Below are positions 23,842-31,880 of a stretch of 64,000 nt of DNA, piece after piece. The translations under genes and the position numbers were made by a program. Position 1 is the stretch's first letter, and the number at the start of each line of letters is the position of its first letter. The notes under the pieces were generated by a model. It ran no database searches and was not told the DNA's origin. It saw only the letters and a program-made list of their open reading frames with translations. Source of the stretch: Betaproteobacteria bacterium (GTDB lineage Bacteria; Pseudomonadota; Gammaproteobacteria; Burkholderiales; Casimicrobiaceae); NCBI GenBank assembly GCA_016720425.1, contig JADKKQ010000013.1:62001-126000 (forward strand). Reading direction: 5' to 3'.

Positions 23842-25292
23842 GGCTTCGCTGCCTCCCGGCCGGTCGTGGCGGGGGGTACGGCGGGACGCGCAGCCGGCGG
23901 CGCCTCGGTTGCGCCGGTCGCGGGCGAGGACGCGGAAACCTCCGCCGGCGCGGACACCGCTGCGCTCGTCCGCAGCGTGCCAGGCGAGAGACTCGCTCCG
24001 GAGTCCGCCACCGCGGATCCGGGCGCGCTTGCCGCTGCCTGACCCTCCGGCCCCGCAGCGGGAGCAGCCTGTCCGTGCGCGGCCAGCTCGAGCATCGCGG
24101 GCAGCGGCAACGGCTTCAGTTGGGTGCCCAAGTCGAAAATCTCCCCGGGACCGGGCTGGATCTTGGTCATCGGCGAACGCGGGCTCGCCTGCTCGAAGAG
24201 CTTCGAGTCTTCGAGCAGCGCCACCAGGCGTCCGGCACTGCCGCTTTCGCCGCGCAGCACGACCTCGCGCAGCGGCTCCTTCGCGCGCGCCGAGGTCTTG
24301 AGCTCGAATTGCAGCAGCCAGGTGTCGTCGGGCAGCAGCCGGGAGACGTCCTCGATCAGTTGCACGGCGGGCGGATAGCCGTACTTCCTGGCCAGAGCGA
24401 AGTTGTAGTCGCCCGTCATGCGCTCGAATTCGGTGCGCAGAGCATCGGCGGCTGCGGCCTGGACCCGCGCCTGCTCGGCGTCCTTCATGAGCGCCAGCAC
24501 GGCCTCGCGCTTCTGCCATATCGGCAGCGCGACCGCGGCGGCGACCGCGCAGGCCAGCAGCGCCAGCGGCAGCCAGACCTGCCAGCGGCGCCAGGGCGCG
24601 GAATCGGGACGGGCCTCGTCGGGCAGCAGGTTGAGCCGCGATGCCGGCAGCGTCAGCGGGCGCCCTTCCACCGGCGTGTCCGGCGTCACGCCGACCACCG
24701 TCGCCCCCCAGGCCTGCGCCTGGCGCAATGCCTGGTCGACGTGCGCCCGCAGCGCCGCCGCCCAGTCGACGCGGATTTCCTTCTTCCGCGCGTCGCGCGC
24801 CACGACGACCGCATCGAAGTACAGCTGCTCCGCCGGAAACGGTGTGTGCCGGTCGAGATCCCAGGCGATCGCCTGTCGGAGATTCTCCTCGACCGCCGCG
24901 GGCAGCACCAGCTGCTTGCGCAGCACCTGTGCGGCGGGCAGTGCAATGCGCAGCTTGGTCGGAGCCACCACCCCGCCGTAGACGCGGCGGGCGAGGCCGT
25001 CGATCGCGGTGCGGCCCGCCTGGGCGACGGTCGCGGGCTCGCCAGCCAGCGGAATCCGCGCCTGCTCGACGAGCTCGAGCCTGCCCGCATTCACGCGCGG
25101 CACCCAGACCACGGCCGCCTCGGCGGAGAATGCGAGGATCGGCCGCATCCGCCGCCGCTGCACCGCGGCGCGCGGCCCCGCCGGCGTCGACCCGGCGAGC
25201 TCGGCCAGCCACCAGCGCCACAGCGCCGGGAGTCCGAACCGATGCGCCGTGTCGCGCACGCCCTGCCGAAGGTTAGCGGTTGCCTGTTCCAT
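23838..25292 (-). CDS. gspL: Type II secretion protein GspL (PilM/PilN-like)
   Basis: A 484-residue protein. The cytoplasmic actin-like part, about residues 40-230, has KLRIALPAAQVLRKQLVLP, AIAWDLDRHTPFPAEQLYFD and WAAALRAHVDQALRQAQAWG. One membrane helix lies at about 246-264. The periplasmic ferredoxin-like domain includes AVQLIEDVSRLLPDDTWLLQ and LREVVLRGESGSAGRLVALL. The last 80 residues are an Ala/Pro/Ser-rich tail. GspL docks the ATPase GspE to the platform. The ATG lies 20 bases inside the end of gspK. Confidence 0.9.
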   Translation of the reverse strand: MEQATANLRQGVRDTAHRFGLPALWRWWLAELAGSTPAGPRAAVQRRRMRPILAFSAEAAVVWVPRVNAGRLELVEQARIPLAGEPATVAQAGRTAIDGLARRVYGGVVAPTKLRIALPAAQVLRKQLVLPAAVEENLRQAIAWDLDRHTPFPAEQLYFDAVVVARDARKKEIRVDWAAALRAHVDQALRQAQAWGATVVGVTPDTPVEGRPLTLPASRLNLLPDEARPDSAPWRRWQVWLPLALLACAVAAAVALPIWQKREAVLALMKDAEQARVQAAAADALRTEFERMTGDYNFALARKYGYPPAVQLIEDVSRLLPDDTWLLQFELKTSARAKEPLREVVLRGESGSAGRLVALLEDSKLFEQASPRSPMTKIQPGPGEIFDLGTQLKPLPLPAMLELAAHGQAAPAAGPEGQAAASAPGSAVADSGASLSPGTLRTSAAVSAPAEVSASSPATGATEAPPAARPAVPPATTGREAAKP

Positions 25293-26181
25293 TGCTCGGA
25301 GGCGCCGGGATGCCGGCGCTGGTTTCGGGGGGCGACGACAGCACGCCGTCCTGCCATGAGTAGGCGACCACCGGCTGCATCGGGTTCGTGCTGGCGCGCA
25401 GCACCGCGTCGCGGACGAAGGTTACACCATCGGGCGCGCGGGCCTCGGCGCGAATCGCCCAGACCGGAACCGTGCCGGCGCGAAAGACCTGTGCCTGCGG
25501 CAACAAGGGCAGCGGCTGCTTGCCCTGCAGCGCCTCTTGCCGCAGGGCGAGAAACGCATCGACCTGTTCGGCATTGACTCCGGGAATCGAGAGCAGCACC
25601 GCGCGGGACGCCGTCGCCGAGTTGACGCCGGGCTGCCGCGAATAGACGGTGAGCTGTCCGCCAATCCGGGCAAACAGCGCCGGGGTCATTCCAAGCACAC
25701 GCTGGACCTCGCCAACGGTCTCGAACGGCGAATTCGACGGCCGGTACGAACGGTTGGCCGCGCGGTACTCGGGTGCCTCGGCACCGTTCGGCCGCCGCAA
25801 CTCGTCGGCGTCCCGCCAGTCGACGATCGCATCCACCAGTCGCTGTCCAGCCTCGTCATCGAGTCCGCCGACGACCGTGAACAACCCCTTCAGCAACGGC
25901 TCGGCGCCCGCGTTGAGATCGATCTTGGCCGCCTCGTCGACTGCCGAGACCACGATCGCGATGTCGCCGTCCTGCCACGCGCGCAGCTGCCCGTCGGCAT
26001 TCCAGACCTCCGGGAGATTGCGCGGCCGCTGCAGCTCGAACGCCATCCGCTCGACCGCGCCGTCGGCCGCCGCGCGCGCCTGCGCGAGCGACAGTGCGTT
26101 GCGAGCGGAGAGCGCCTCGCTGCGCATGCTGAACGCGAAGCTGCTGGCGATCACGGTGAGCAGGATGGTGAGCCACAGCAC
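25273..26181 (-). CDS. gspK: Type II secretion minor pseudopilin GspK, no recognisable start codon
   Basis: The frame from GTG 26181 encodes 302 residues, but that GTG lies after the prepilin cleavage site. The true N-terminus is readable upstream in the same frame as YRGRQRG followed by IALIAVLWLTILLTVI, the expected GspK leader and helix (no Glu at +5, normal for GspK). Between the in-frame TAG at 26449-26451 and this GTG there is no ATG, GTG or TTG. The coding frame runs straight into a REP array whose edge is at 26230. The rest looks intact: DEAAKIDLNAGAEPLLKGLF, IVDWRDADELRRPNGAE and NSPFETVGEVQRVLGM. GspK caps the pseudopilus tip. Initiation from a non-standard codon, loss of function, or an assembly error are all possible. 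Confidence 0.8.
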   Translation of the reverse strand: MLWLTILLTVIASSFAFSMRSEALSARNALSLAQARAAADGAVERMAFELQRPRNLPEVWNADGQLRAWQDGDIAIVVSAVDEAAKIDLNAGAEPLLKGLFTVVGGLDDEAGQRLVDAIVDWRDADELRRPNGAEAPEYRAANRSYRPSNSPFETVGEVQRVLGMTPALFARIGGQLTVYSRQPGVNSATASRAVLLSIPGVNAEQVDAFLALRQEALQGKQPLPLLPQAQVFRAGTVPVWAIRAEARAPDGVTFVRDAVLRASTNPMQPVVAYSWQDGVLSSPPETSAGIPAPPSNGTGNR

Positions 26182-26229
26182 GGCGATGAGGGCGATGCCG
26201 CGCTGACGTCCGCGGTACGCGGCAACCCC

Positions 26230-26453
26230 GTGTGGGAGCGGCTTCAGCCGCGAAGGCGCGGGGGGAGACGCCGCATCGTTCCCGTGTAGGAGCGGCGTCA
26301 GCCGCGAGGCGGGGGGGGAGACGCCGCTTCGTTCCCTGCAGGGGCGGCTGGGGGGGGGGGGGGGGGGCGGGGGGACGCCGCTCCCTGTAGGAGCGGCTTC
26401 AGCCGCGAAGGCGCGGAGTGAAGCGCCGCATCGCGGCTGAAGCCGCTCCTACA
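26230..26453. repeat. REP array, locus 3, between gspJ and gspK
   Basis: Four direct units of about 50 bases start at about 26230, 26284, 26336 and 26385. Each has a head such as GGAGCGGCTTCAGCCGCGA and a G-rich arm ending GACGCCGC. An inverted REP head closes the array at 26432-26453. The third unit has lost part of its palindrome and gained a long G run. The array separates two genes that normally overlap or abut. Confidence 0.88.
26350..26367 (+). repeat. 18-base G homopolymer
   Basis: Eighteen consecutive G on the plus strand (C on the coding strand), followed by C and six more G. It lies inside the third REP unit upstream of gspK. Tracts of this length are prone to slippage in cells and to length errors in sequencing. 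Confidence 0.85.
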
Positions 26454-26473
26454 GCGGGCCGGAAGCGCGTGCA

Positions 26474-27163
26474 TCAACTCAACCCCACGCAGAGTCCGCG
26501 CGCCGGATCCCATGCGCGGCAGCCGGCCTCGGGCGATCGCCGCGGCTCGACGACGAGTGTCGGCCAGGCCGCGCCGCGCTCGGGCTTGACGTCGACGCGC
26601 ACGAGATCGGGCAGGCGCTGCCGGTCGTCCCAGCGGTCACGCCAAGTCGGCTCGTCCGCGATCTGGGCGTTGGGATCGCGGCCGAAGTAGCCGATTCGCA
26701 GCTCGGCGATGCCGCTGGCCAGCACCGAACGCTCGGAATCGTCGAGCGACGGCAGCTCCGCCGCGCCGGGCTCCGGTATCACACGTTCGAGAACGAGCTC
26801 ATTGACGGCGCCGCTCCGTGCAAGCGCGAGGCGAAAGAAGTACACGCCGCCACCGGCGACTCGTGGCGGCAGCGCGGCCGCATAGCGGATTTCGTCCCGC
26901 TCTCCGGCAAACATCAGCGGCAGGTCGACCGCGCCCCTGACGCGCTGCGGGTACTGCGCCGACAACTGCTCGCGGAGAAACGCCTGCGTCTGGCGCATAT
27001 CCGCGACGTCGGCTGCCTTGGCCTCGCCGCCGTCCCAGCTGCGCGCCGAAAGCGACACCGAGCCCACCATGACTGCGGCCATCAGCGCGAGCAGCAGCAA
27101 CGCGACGATGAGCTCGAGCAGCGTGAAGCCGCGCTCGGCGGCCCGGCGGCGCGCGCGCGTCAT
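26474..27163 (-). CDS. gspJ: Type II secretion minor pseudopilin GspJ
   Basis: A 229-residue protein. The prepilin leader ends AERG and the mature protein starts FTLLELIVALLLLALM, with Glu at +5. The globular domain has MRQTQAFLREQLSAQYPQR, YFFRLALARSGAVNELVLER and LASGIAELRIGYFGRD. It joins GspI and GspK at the pseudopilus tip. ATG 27163 overlaps the gspI stop (ATGA). After its stop lie 20 bases and then the REP array. Confidence 0.92.
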   Translation of the reverse strand: MTRARRRAAERGFTLLELIVALLLLALMAAVMVGSVSLSARSWDGGEAKAADVADMRQTQAFLREQLSAQYPQRVRGAVDLPLMFAGERDEIRYAAALPPRVAGGGVYFFRLALARSGAVNELVLERVIPEPGAAELPSLDDSERSVLASGIAELRIGYFGRDPNAQIADEPTWRDRWDDRQRLPDLVRVDVKPERGAAWPTLVVEPRRSPEAGCRAWDPARGLCVGLS

Positions 27164-27612
27164 GGCGCCCCCCGCGGGCCGATCCGCGTGGTCGCCAGCG
27201 CGAACGTGCGCTGCCCGCCCGCTGGCGACGGAAAGCTGACCTCGACGGCGATGCGGTACAGCCGCGTCGGCAGGGACTCGGACGCGCGCTCGAGATCCGG
27301 CGGCACCCCGGGGGCCAGCCACGGCTCGACGCTCGCCTTCCATTCGATCCGGCCGTCCTCGACGCTGCCGGCGCGCGTGCCCTCGCGCAACGGCCTCGCG
27401 CTGCCGACTTCGGCCAGCACGCTCTCGGCGACCAGTACGGCCCGGCTGTATTCCTCTGCGGCGCCGACGTTGGCGAGCGACCCTGCGAACAGGCGGAACA
27501 GCGACGTCGCGACCAGCGTCAGGATGACGAAGGCGACCAGCACCTCGAGCAGCGAGAAGCCCGCCGCGCGGCGGCGCGCGCCGGTCGGGGAAAGTCGGTT
27601 CGCCGCCCGCAT
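27160..27612 (-). CDS. gspI: Type II secretion minor pseudopilin GspI
   Basis: A 150-residue protein. The leader ends RAAG and the mature sequence FSLLEVLVAFVILTLVATSL has Glu at +5. Short globular domain with AAEEYSRAVLVAESVLAEVG and RLYRIAVEVSF. It nucleates the tip complex with GspJ and GspK. The ATG is 3 bases after the gspH stop. Confidence 0.92.
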   Translation of the reverse strand: MRAANRLSPTGARRRAAGFSLLEVLVAFVILTLVATSLFRLFAGSLANVGAAEEYSRAVLVAESVLAEVGSARPLREGTRAGSVEDGRIEWKASVEPWLAPGVPPDLERASESLPTRLYRIAVEVSFPSPAGGQRTFALATTRIGPRGAP

Positions 27613-27615
27613 CGG

Positions 27616-28113
27616 TCAGTCCAGGATGGCGACGCGACCGGTGAGCCAGTCGACATCCACTTCGTACTTGCGCTCGCCGGCAGCGATCGTGACCCGCCCG
27701 CCGTTGGAGCCGCCGTCGGGGTAGAAGCGGATCGCGCCCGCCTTCTCGGAGACGAGGTCGCTCTGCGCGGTGAAGAGCTTCAACTCGACGTCGCGGGGCA
27801 AGGTGATTTCGCGCGTGTCGGTGTCGACGCGAAAGACCCGCCGCTCGAGGTCGAGAAGGACGAAGTGCTCGCGCCGCGTGGAGAGCGCCTCGCTCCGGGC
27901 GAGGCGCAGCGCGGCCGCCATCTGCCGCGCCGAGCTCCTCAACTCGGTCGTCGACACCCCGCCGCCCAGCATCGGGACGACCATCGCGGCGACGATGCCC
28001 ATGATCGACAGCACGATCAGGAGCTCGAGCAGCGTGACGCCGCGCGGCCGCGCGGCACCGCGGCGCGGCCGCGCGACGGGCGAACCGACTGCGAGCGCGG
28101 GCGCGACGATCAT
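27616..28113 (-). CDS. gspH: Type II secretion minor pseudopilin GspH
   Basis: A 165-residue protein. The leader is longer than usual (about 25 residues) and ends RPRG. The mature sequence VTLLELLIVLSIMGIVAAMV has Glu at +5. The C-terminal domain has SARQMAAALRLARSEALSTR and VFRVDTDTREI. It caps or joins the main pseudopilus. ATG 28113 overlaps the gspG stop (ATGA). Confidence 0.9.
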   Translation of the reverse strand: MIVAPALAVGSPVARPRRGAARPRGVTLLELLIVLSIMGIVAAMVVPMLGGGVSTTELRSSARQMAAALRLARSEALSTRREHFVLLDLERRVFRVDTDTREITLPRDVELKLFTAQSDLVSEKAGAIRFYPDGGSNGGRVTIAAGERKYEVDVDWLTGRVAILD

Positions 28114-28541
28114 TGGGCGCTGGAGATGTCCTTGTCGGGGCCTTCGCCGCCTTCCTTGCCGTCGGCACCGAGCGAGATGATGTCGTAGGGCCCCTTGCTG
28201 CCGGGAGCCTGGTACTTGTACTCGTTGCCCCAGGGGTCCCTGGGCAGCGTGCTCTTCTTCCAGTAGGGGCCGTTCCAGTTGGCGACGCCGGCCGGTGCGT
28301 TGATCAGCGCCTGCAGGCCTTCCTGCGACGACGGGTAGCGTCCGATCTCGAGCTTGTAGAGGTCGAGCGTCTGCGAGATCTGGCCGATCTCGATCTTCGC
28401 CGCGTCGGCCTTGGCCTTCTCGCCCTTGCCGATGAAGTTGCCGCCGACGATGCCGAGCACGATGCCGATCAGCACCAGCACCACGAGGATTTCGATCAGG
28501 GTCATGCCGCGCTGCCGCGCCCGCATCTTGTCTGCCGCCAT
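28110..28541 (-). CDS. gspG: Type II secretion major pseudopilin GspG
   Basis: A 143-residue protein, normal for the family. The leader ends RQRG and the mature sequence MTLIEILVVLVLIGIVLGIV starts with Met instead of Phe, with Glu at +5. The globular part has the family segments LDLYKLEIGRYPSSQEGLQA, WNGPYWKKSTLPRDPWGNEY and DIISLGADGKEGGEGPDKDI, including the calcium-binding loop. I chose ATG 28541 because AAGG lies about 8 bases upstream; a longer frame to 28613 is not needed. It is the main pseudopilus subunit. Confidence 0.95.
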   Translation of the reverse strand: MAADKMRARQRGMTLIEILVVLVLIGIVLGIVGGNFIGKGEKAKADAAKIEIGQISQTLDLYKLEIGRYPSSQEGLQALINAPAGVANWNGPYWKKSTLPRDPWGNEYKYQAPGSKGPYDIISLGADGKEGGEGPDKDISSAQ

Positions 28542-28616
28542 CTTTCGCCTTCCTTCCTGCAAGAATTCCACGGGTTGCCGTCGTGAAACCACGACGGGCC
28601 CAGGGTTAGACACGAA

Positions 28617-29849
28617 TCACTGCACGAGTTCGCTCATGCCCATGACGCCGAGCAGGATCGAGAACACGATGCCCCCGATCATCACCGCCAGGCCGAGGAT
28701 GAGGGCCGGCTCCAGCACGGCGAGAAAGCGCTTGACCGCCATCGCGACTTCGCGATCATAGACGTCGGCGACGCGGTTCAGCATTTCCTCGAGCCGACCG
28801 GATTCCTCGCCGACCAGGATCATCTGCGTGGCGAGCTTCGGGTACAAGCCGGTCTCGGCGAGGGGCCGGCCGAAACCCTTGCCCTCGCGCAGCCGCGCCG
28901 TGACGCCGTCGAGCGCATTGGCGAGCACGCTGTTGCCGAGCGTCTCCTTGACGATGCCGAGGCCCGCGAGCAGCGTGACGCCGTTGCCGAGCAGCGTCGC
29001 CAGCGTCCGGGCGAAGCGCGCGACCTCGACCTTGGTGACGAGGTCGCCGACCAGCGGCCAGGACAGCAGGCGACGATCCCAGCGCTGCCGGACGGCCGGC
29101 GAGCGACTGCGGCGGCGCAGCCACAGCGCCGCCAGCACCGTCGCACCCGCGACCGCCCACCACCACCGGCGCAGGAAGCCGCCGACGACGACCACGATCG
29201 CCGTCGGCAGCGGCAGCGCCTTGCCGGCCTGCTGGAACGTCTGCTCGAACTGCGGCACGACCCAGACCAGCAGCACCATCACCGACAGCACGGCGACGCC
29301 GATCAGGATCACCGGATAGATCAGCGCGCTCTTGACGCTTTCGCGCAGCTCCTTGTTGCGCTCCATGGTGTCGGCGAGGCGCGTCAGCACCAGGCCGAGC
29401 GCGCCGCCGGCCTCGCCGGCGCGCACGATGTTGACGTAGAAGCGCGAGAACACGTCGCGACGCGCGTCGAGCGCCTGCGACAGCGCCTTGCCGCCGCGCA
29501 CGTCGTCGCGGATCTGCTGCAGCATCAGCGCCACCGGCGGCACCGGGGCCAGCCCGATCAGGAGCTCCAGCGCGCGGTCGAGCGGCAATCCGGCGCGCAG
29601 CAGCGTCGCCAGTTCGCGCGTCATCGCCATCAGGTGATCGCTGTTGACGCGCCGGGCCTCGAACAGCGAACGCCGCGGCGTCCGCGGTCCGCGCGTGGCG
29701 CCGGCGGCACCGGATGCGGGCAGCACCTGCGTCGGCAACAGCCCCTGGTCGCGCAGGCGGCCGACGATTTCGCCTTCGTTGGCGGCGTCGAGCTCGCCCG
29801 TCGAGACTTCGCCCGCGGGACTGACTGCCCTGTAGCGGAAGACCGGCAT
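28617..29849 (-). CDS. gspF: Type II secretion inner-membrane platform protein GspF
   Basis: A 410-residue polytopic protein with two repeated T2SSF cytoplasmic domains. Markers are MTRELATLLRAGLPLDRALE near residue 72, FYVNIVRAGEAGGALGLVL near 138, and RFARTLATLLGNGVTLLAGL near 275. It has three membrane helices (about residues 170-190, 222-243 and 376-398). Its N-terminal YRAVSPAGEVSTGELDAANE is the binding segment for the ATPase. It turns GspE motion into pseudopilus assembly. It lies 45 bases after gspE. Confidence 0.95.
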   Translation of the reverse strand: MPVFRYRAVSPAGEVSTGELDAANEGEIVGRLRDQGLLPTQVLPASGAAGATRGPRTPRRSLFEARRVNSDHLMAMTRELATLLRAGLPLDRALELLIGLAPVPPVALMLQQIRDDVRGGKALSQALDARRDVFSRFYVNIVRAGEAGGALGLVLTRLADTMERNKELRESVKSALIYPVILIGVAVLSVMVLLVWVVPQFEQTFQQAGKALPLPTAIVVVVGGFLRRWWWAVAGATVLAALWLRRRSRSPAVRQRWDRRLLSWPLVGDLVTKVEVARFARTLATLLGNGVTLLAGLGIVKETLGNSVLANALDGVTARLREGKGFGRPLAETGLYPKLATQMILVGEESGRLEEMLNRVADVYDREVAMAVKRFLAVLEPALILGLAVMIGGIVFSILLGVMGMSELVQ

Positions 29850-29894
29850 GCCGACCCGTCAGGCGCGACCATCGGTGTCGGGGGGGGGCGACTT

Positions 29895-31652
29895 TCAGCC
29901 CTCGCGCGTGACGCGGAGGACTTCCTCGAACGTCGTCACGCCGCGGATCGCCTTGCGCAACCCGTCCTCGTACATCGTCAGCATCCCTTCGCGGATCGCC
30001 TCGGCGCGCAGTTCCGCCGCGGTCGCGTGCTTCATCACCATGCTGCGCAGCGGATCGGTCATCGGCAGGATCTCGGTGATGCCCACGCGGCCGGTAAAGC
30101 CCGTGTGCGCGCACTCGCCGCAGCCCTTGGCGCGCCAGAGCGTGATGTCGCCGCCGCCGGGCGCGAAGCGCGCCAATCCGAGTTCCGCGACGACCTCGGG
30201 CAGCGCGGTGTAGGGCTCGCGGCAGTGCGGGCACAGCGTGCGCACCAGCCGCTGCGCGAGGATGCCGATCACCGTCGACGTCAGCAGGTAGTCCTCGACG
30301 CCCATGTCGAGCAGGCGGTTCACCGTCGCCGCCGCGTCGTTGGTGTGCACGGTCGACAGCACGAGGTGGCCGGTCAGCGCCGACTGCACGGCGATCTGCG
30401 CGGTCTCGAGGTCGCGGATCTCGCCGATCATGATGACGTCCGGGTCCTGGCGGACGATCGAGCGCAGCGCGTTGGCGAAGGTCAGGTCGATCTGCGGCTT
30501 GACCTGGATCTGGTTGATGCCCGGCATCTGGTACTCGACCGGGTCCTCGACGGTGAGGATCTTGACGTCGGGCTTGTTGAGGCGGTCGAGCGCCGTGTAC
30601 AGCGTCGTCGTCTTGCCCGATCCGGTCGGCCCGGTGACGAGCACGATGCCGTGCGGCTGCATCAGCACGTCGAGAAACGCCTGCAGCGTGTCGTCTTCGA
30701 AACCCAGCTTCTTGAAGTCGAGCGCGACGCCGCCCTTGTCGAGGATCCGCATCACCACCGACTCGCCGTGCATCGTCGGCACCGTCGACACCCGCAGGTC
30801 GATCTCCTTGCCCTGGACGCGCAGGCGGATGCGACCGTCCTGCGGCAGCCGCCGTTCGGCGATGTCGAGGTTGGCCATGATCTTGATCCGCGAGATCACC
30901 GCGGCCGAGAAGCGGCGCGGCGGCGACTCGACCTCGTGCAGCACGCCGTCGATCCGGTAGCGCACCACCAGCCGGTTCTCGAAGGGCTCGAAGTGGATGT
31001 CCGAGGCGCGCGCGTCGAGCGCGTTGGTGATGACCAGCGAAACCAGGCGGATGACCGGCGCCTCGGCCGCGAGATCCTTCAACTGCTGGACGTCGGCATC
31101 GAAGGCGAGCTCGTCGCCGCGCGTCTCGACGTCGCCGACGATCTGCCCCACCGCCGAACGGCCGGCGCCGTAGAGACGCTCCAGCGCCGCCTCGAGGTCG
31201 GTGGGAATGGCCACCAACGGCTTCACCTCGCGACCGGTCACCATCCGGAACGCGCCGATGGTGTATTCGTCGGTGGGATCGGCCATCGCCAGCGCCAGCT
31301 CGGTCTCGCTCTCGCGCACCGGCAGCGCCCGCGACTCGCGGAGGAAGCGCGGGGAGATCCGCTCCTCGAGGATCGGGAACTCCGGGTAGCCGGCCGCCTC
31401 GAGAAACGGCAGGCCGAGCTGCGTCGACAGCGCCTCGGCCACGTCGCGCTGGGCGCACACGCCCAGCGTGACCAGCAACGCACCGAGTTTCTCGGGCGTG
31501 TCGTGCTGCAAACGCAGCGCGCGATCGAGACCGGCGGCATCCAGCTTGCCGCGGTCGATCAGAATCTCGCCGATGCGTTTTCTGGCAACAGTGTCCACGG
31601 ATCCGTTGGTCGGCAAACGAACTCGACCTGTCGGGTCAGACAGGGGCTTCAT
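29895..31652 (-). CDS. gspE: Type II secretion ATPase GspE
   Basis: A 585-residue protein. The N-terminal GspE-N domain has KRIGEILIDRGKLD and DLEAALERLYG. Walker A GPTGSGKTTT is at residues 341-350, the Asp box TVEDPVEYQMPG near 367, Walker B VIMIGEIRD near 406-414, and the His box HTND near 436. A tetracysteine zinc site is formed by CPHC (474-477) and CGEC (511-514). It powers pseudopilus assembly at the inner membrane. It is first in the operon; ATG 31652 follows a probable extended -10 promoter. Confidence 0.96.
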   Translation of the reverse strand: MKPLSDPTGRVRLPTNGSVDTVARKRIGEILIDRGKLDAAGLDRALRLQHDTPEKLGALLVTLGVCAQRDVAEALSTQLGLPFLEAAGYPEFPILEERISPRFLRESRALPVRESETELALAMADPTDEYTIGAFRMVTGREVKPLVAIPTDLEAALERLYGAGRSAVGQIVGDVETRGDELAFDADVQQLKDLAAEAPVIRLVSLVITNALDARASDIHFEPFENRLVVRYRIDGVLHEVESPPRRFSAAVISRIKIMANLDIAERRLPQDGRIRLRVQGKEIDLRVSTVPTMHGESVVMRILDKGGVALDFKKLGFEDDTLQAFLDVLMQPHGIVLVTGPTGSGKTTTLYTALDRLNKPDVKILTVEDPVEYQMPGINQIQVKPQIDLTFANALRSIVRQDPDVIMIGEIRDLETAQIAVQSALTGHLVLSTVHTNDAAATVNRLLDMGVEDYLLTSTVIGILAQRLVRTLCPHCREPYTALPEVVAELGLARFAPGGGDITLWRAKGCGECAHTGFTGRVGITEILPMTDPLRSMVMKHATAAELRAEAIREGMLTMYEDGLRKAIRGVTTFEEVLRVTREG

Positions 31653-31681
31653 CCGAAAATTCTCGGTGTCTCGAGCTGCGA

Positions 31682-31690
31682 ATCATAACA
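31682..31690 (-). promoter_or_regulatory. Probable extended -10 promoter of the gspE-D operon
   Basis: TGTTATGAT on the minus strand (TGN plus TATGAT, 5 of 6) lies 30 bases before the gspE ATG, with no good -35. The surrounding 31653-31880 spacer is otherwise featureless apart from this AT-rich island. Confidence 0.45.
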
Positions 31691-31880
31691 CGCAGCCCCG
31701 GCCACGAAAGCATTTTCGTCGTCCAAATCAATGATTTGCGGGAGATTTCTCCTGCAATCTGTCGGTATGCCGCAACTTGTTCTCCGTTGCTGTCGCCGCA
31801 GCCCGACATTGCAGGGGATTCCGGAAACTGCAACGGCCGACGGGCGCGACACCGCCGGAAGCGGATCGCCCGGCGTGCGT

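Noticed and set aside
29634..31688. 684-residue plus-strand ORF opposite gspE
   Set aside because: Arg/His/Asp-rich shadow of gspE with no domain signature.
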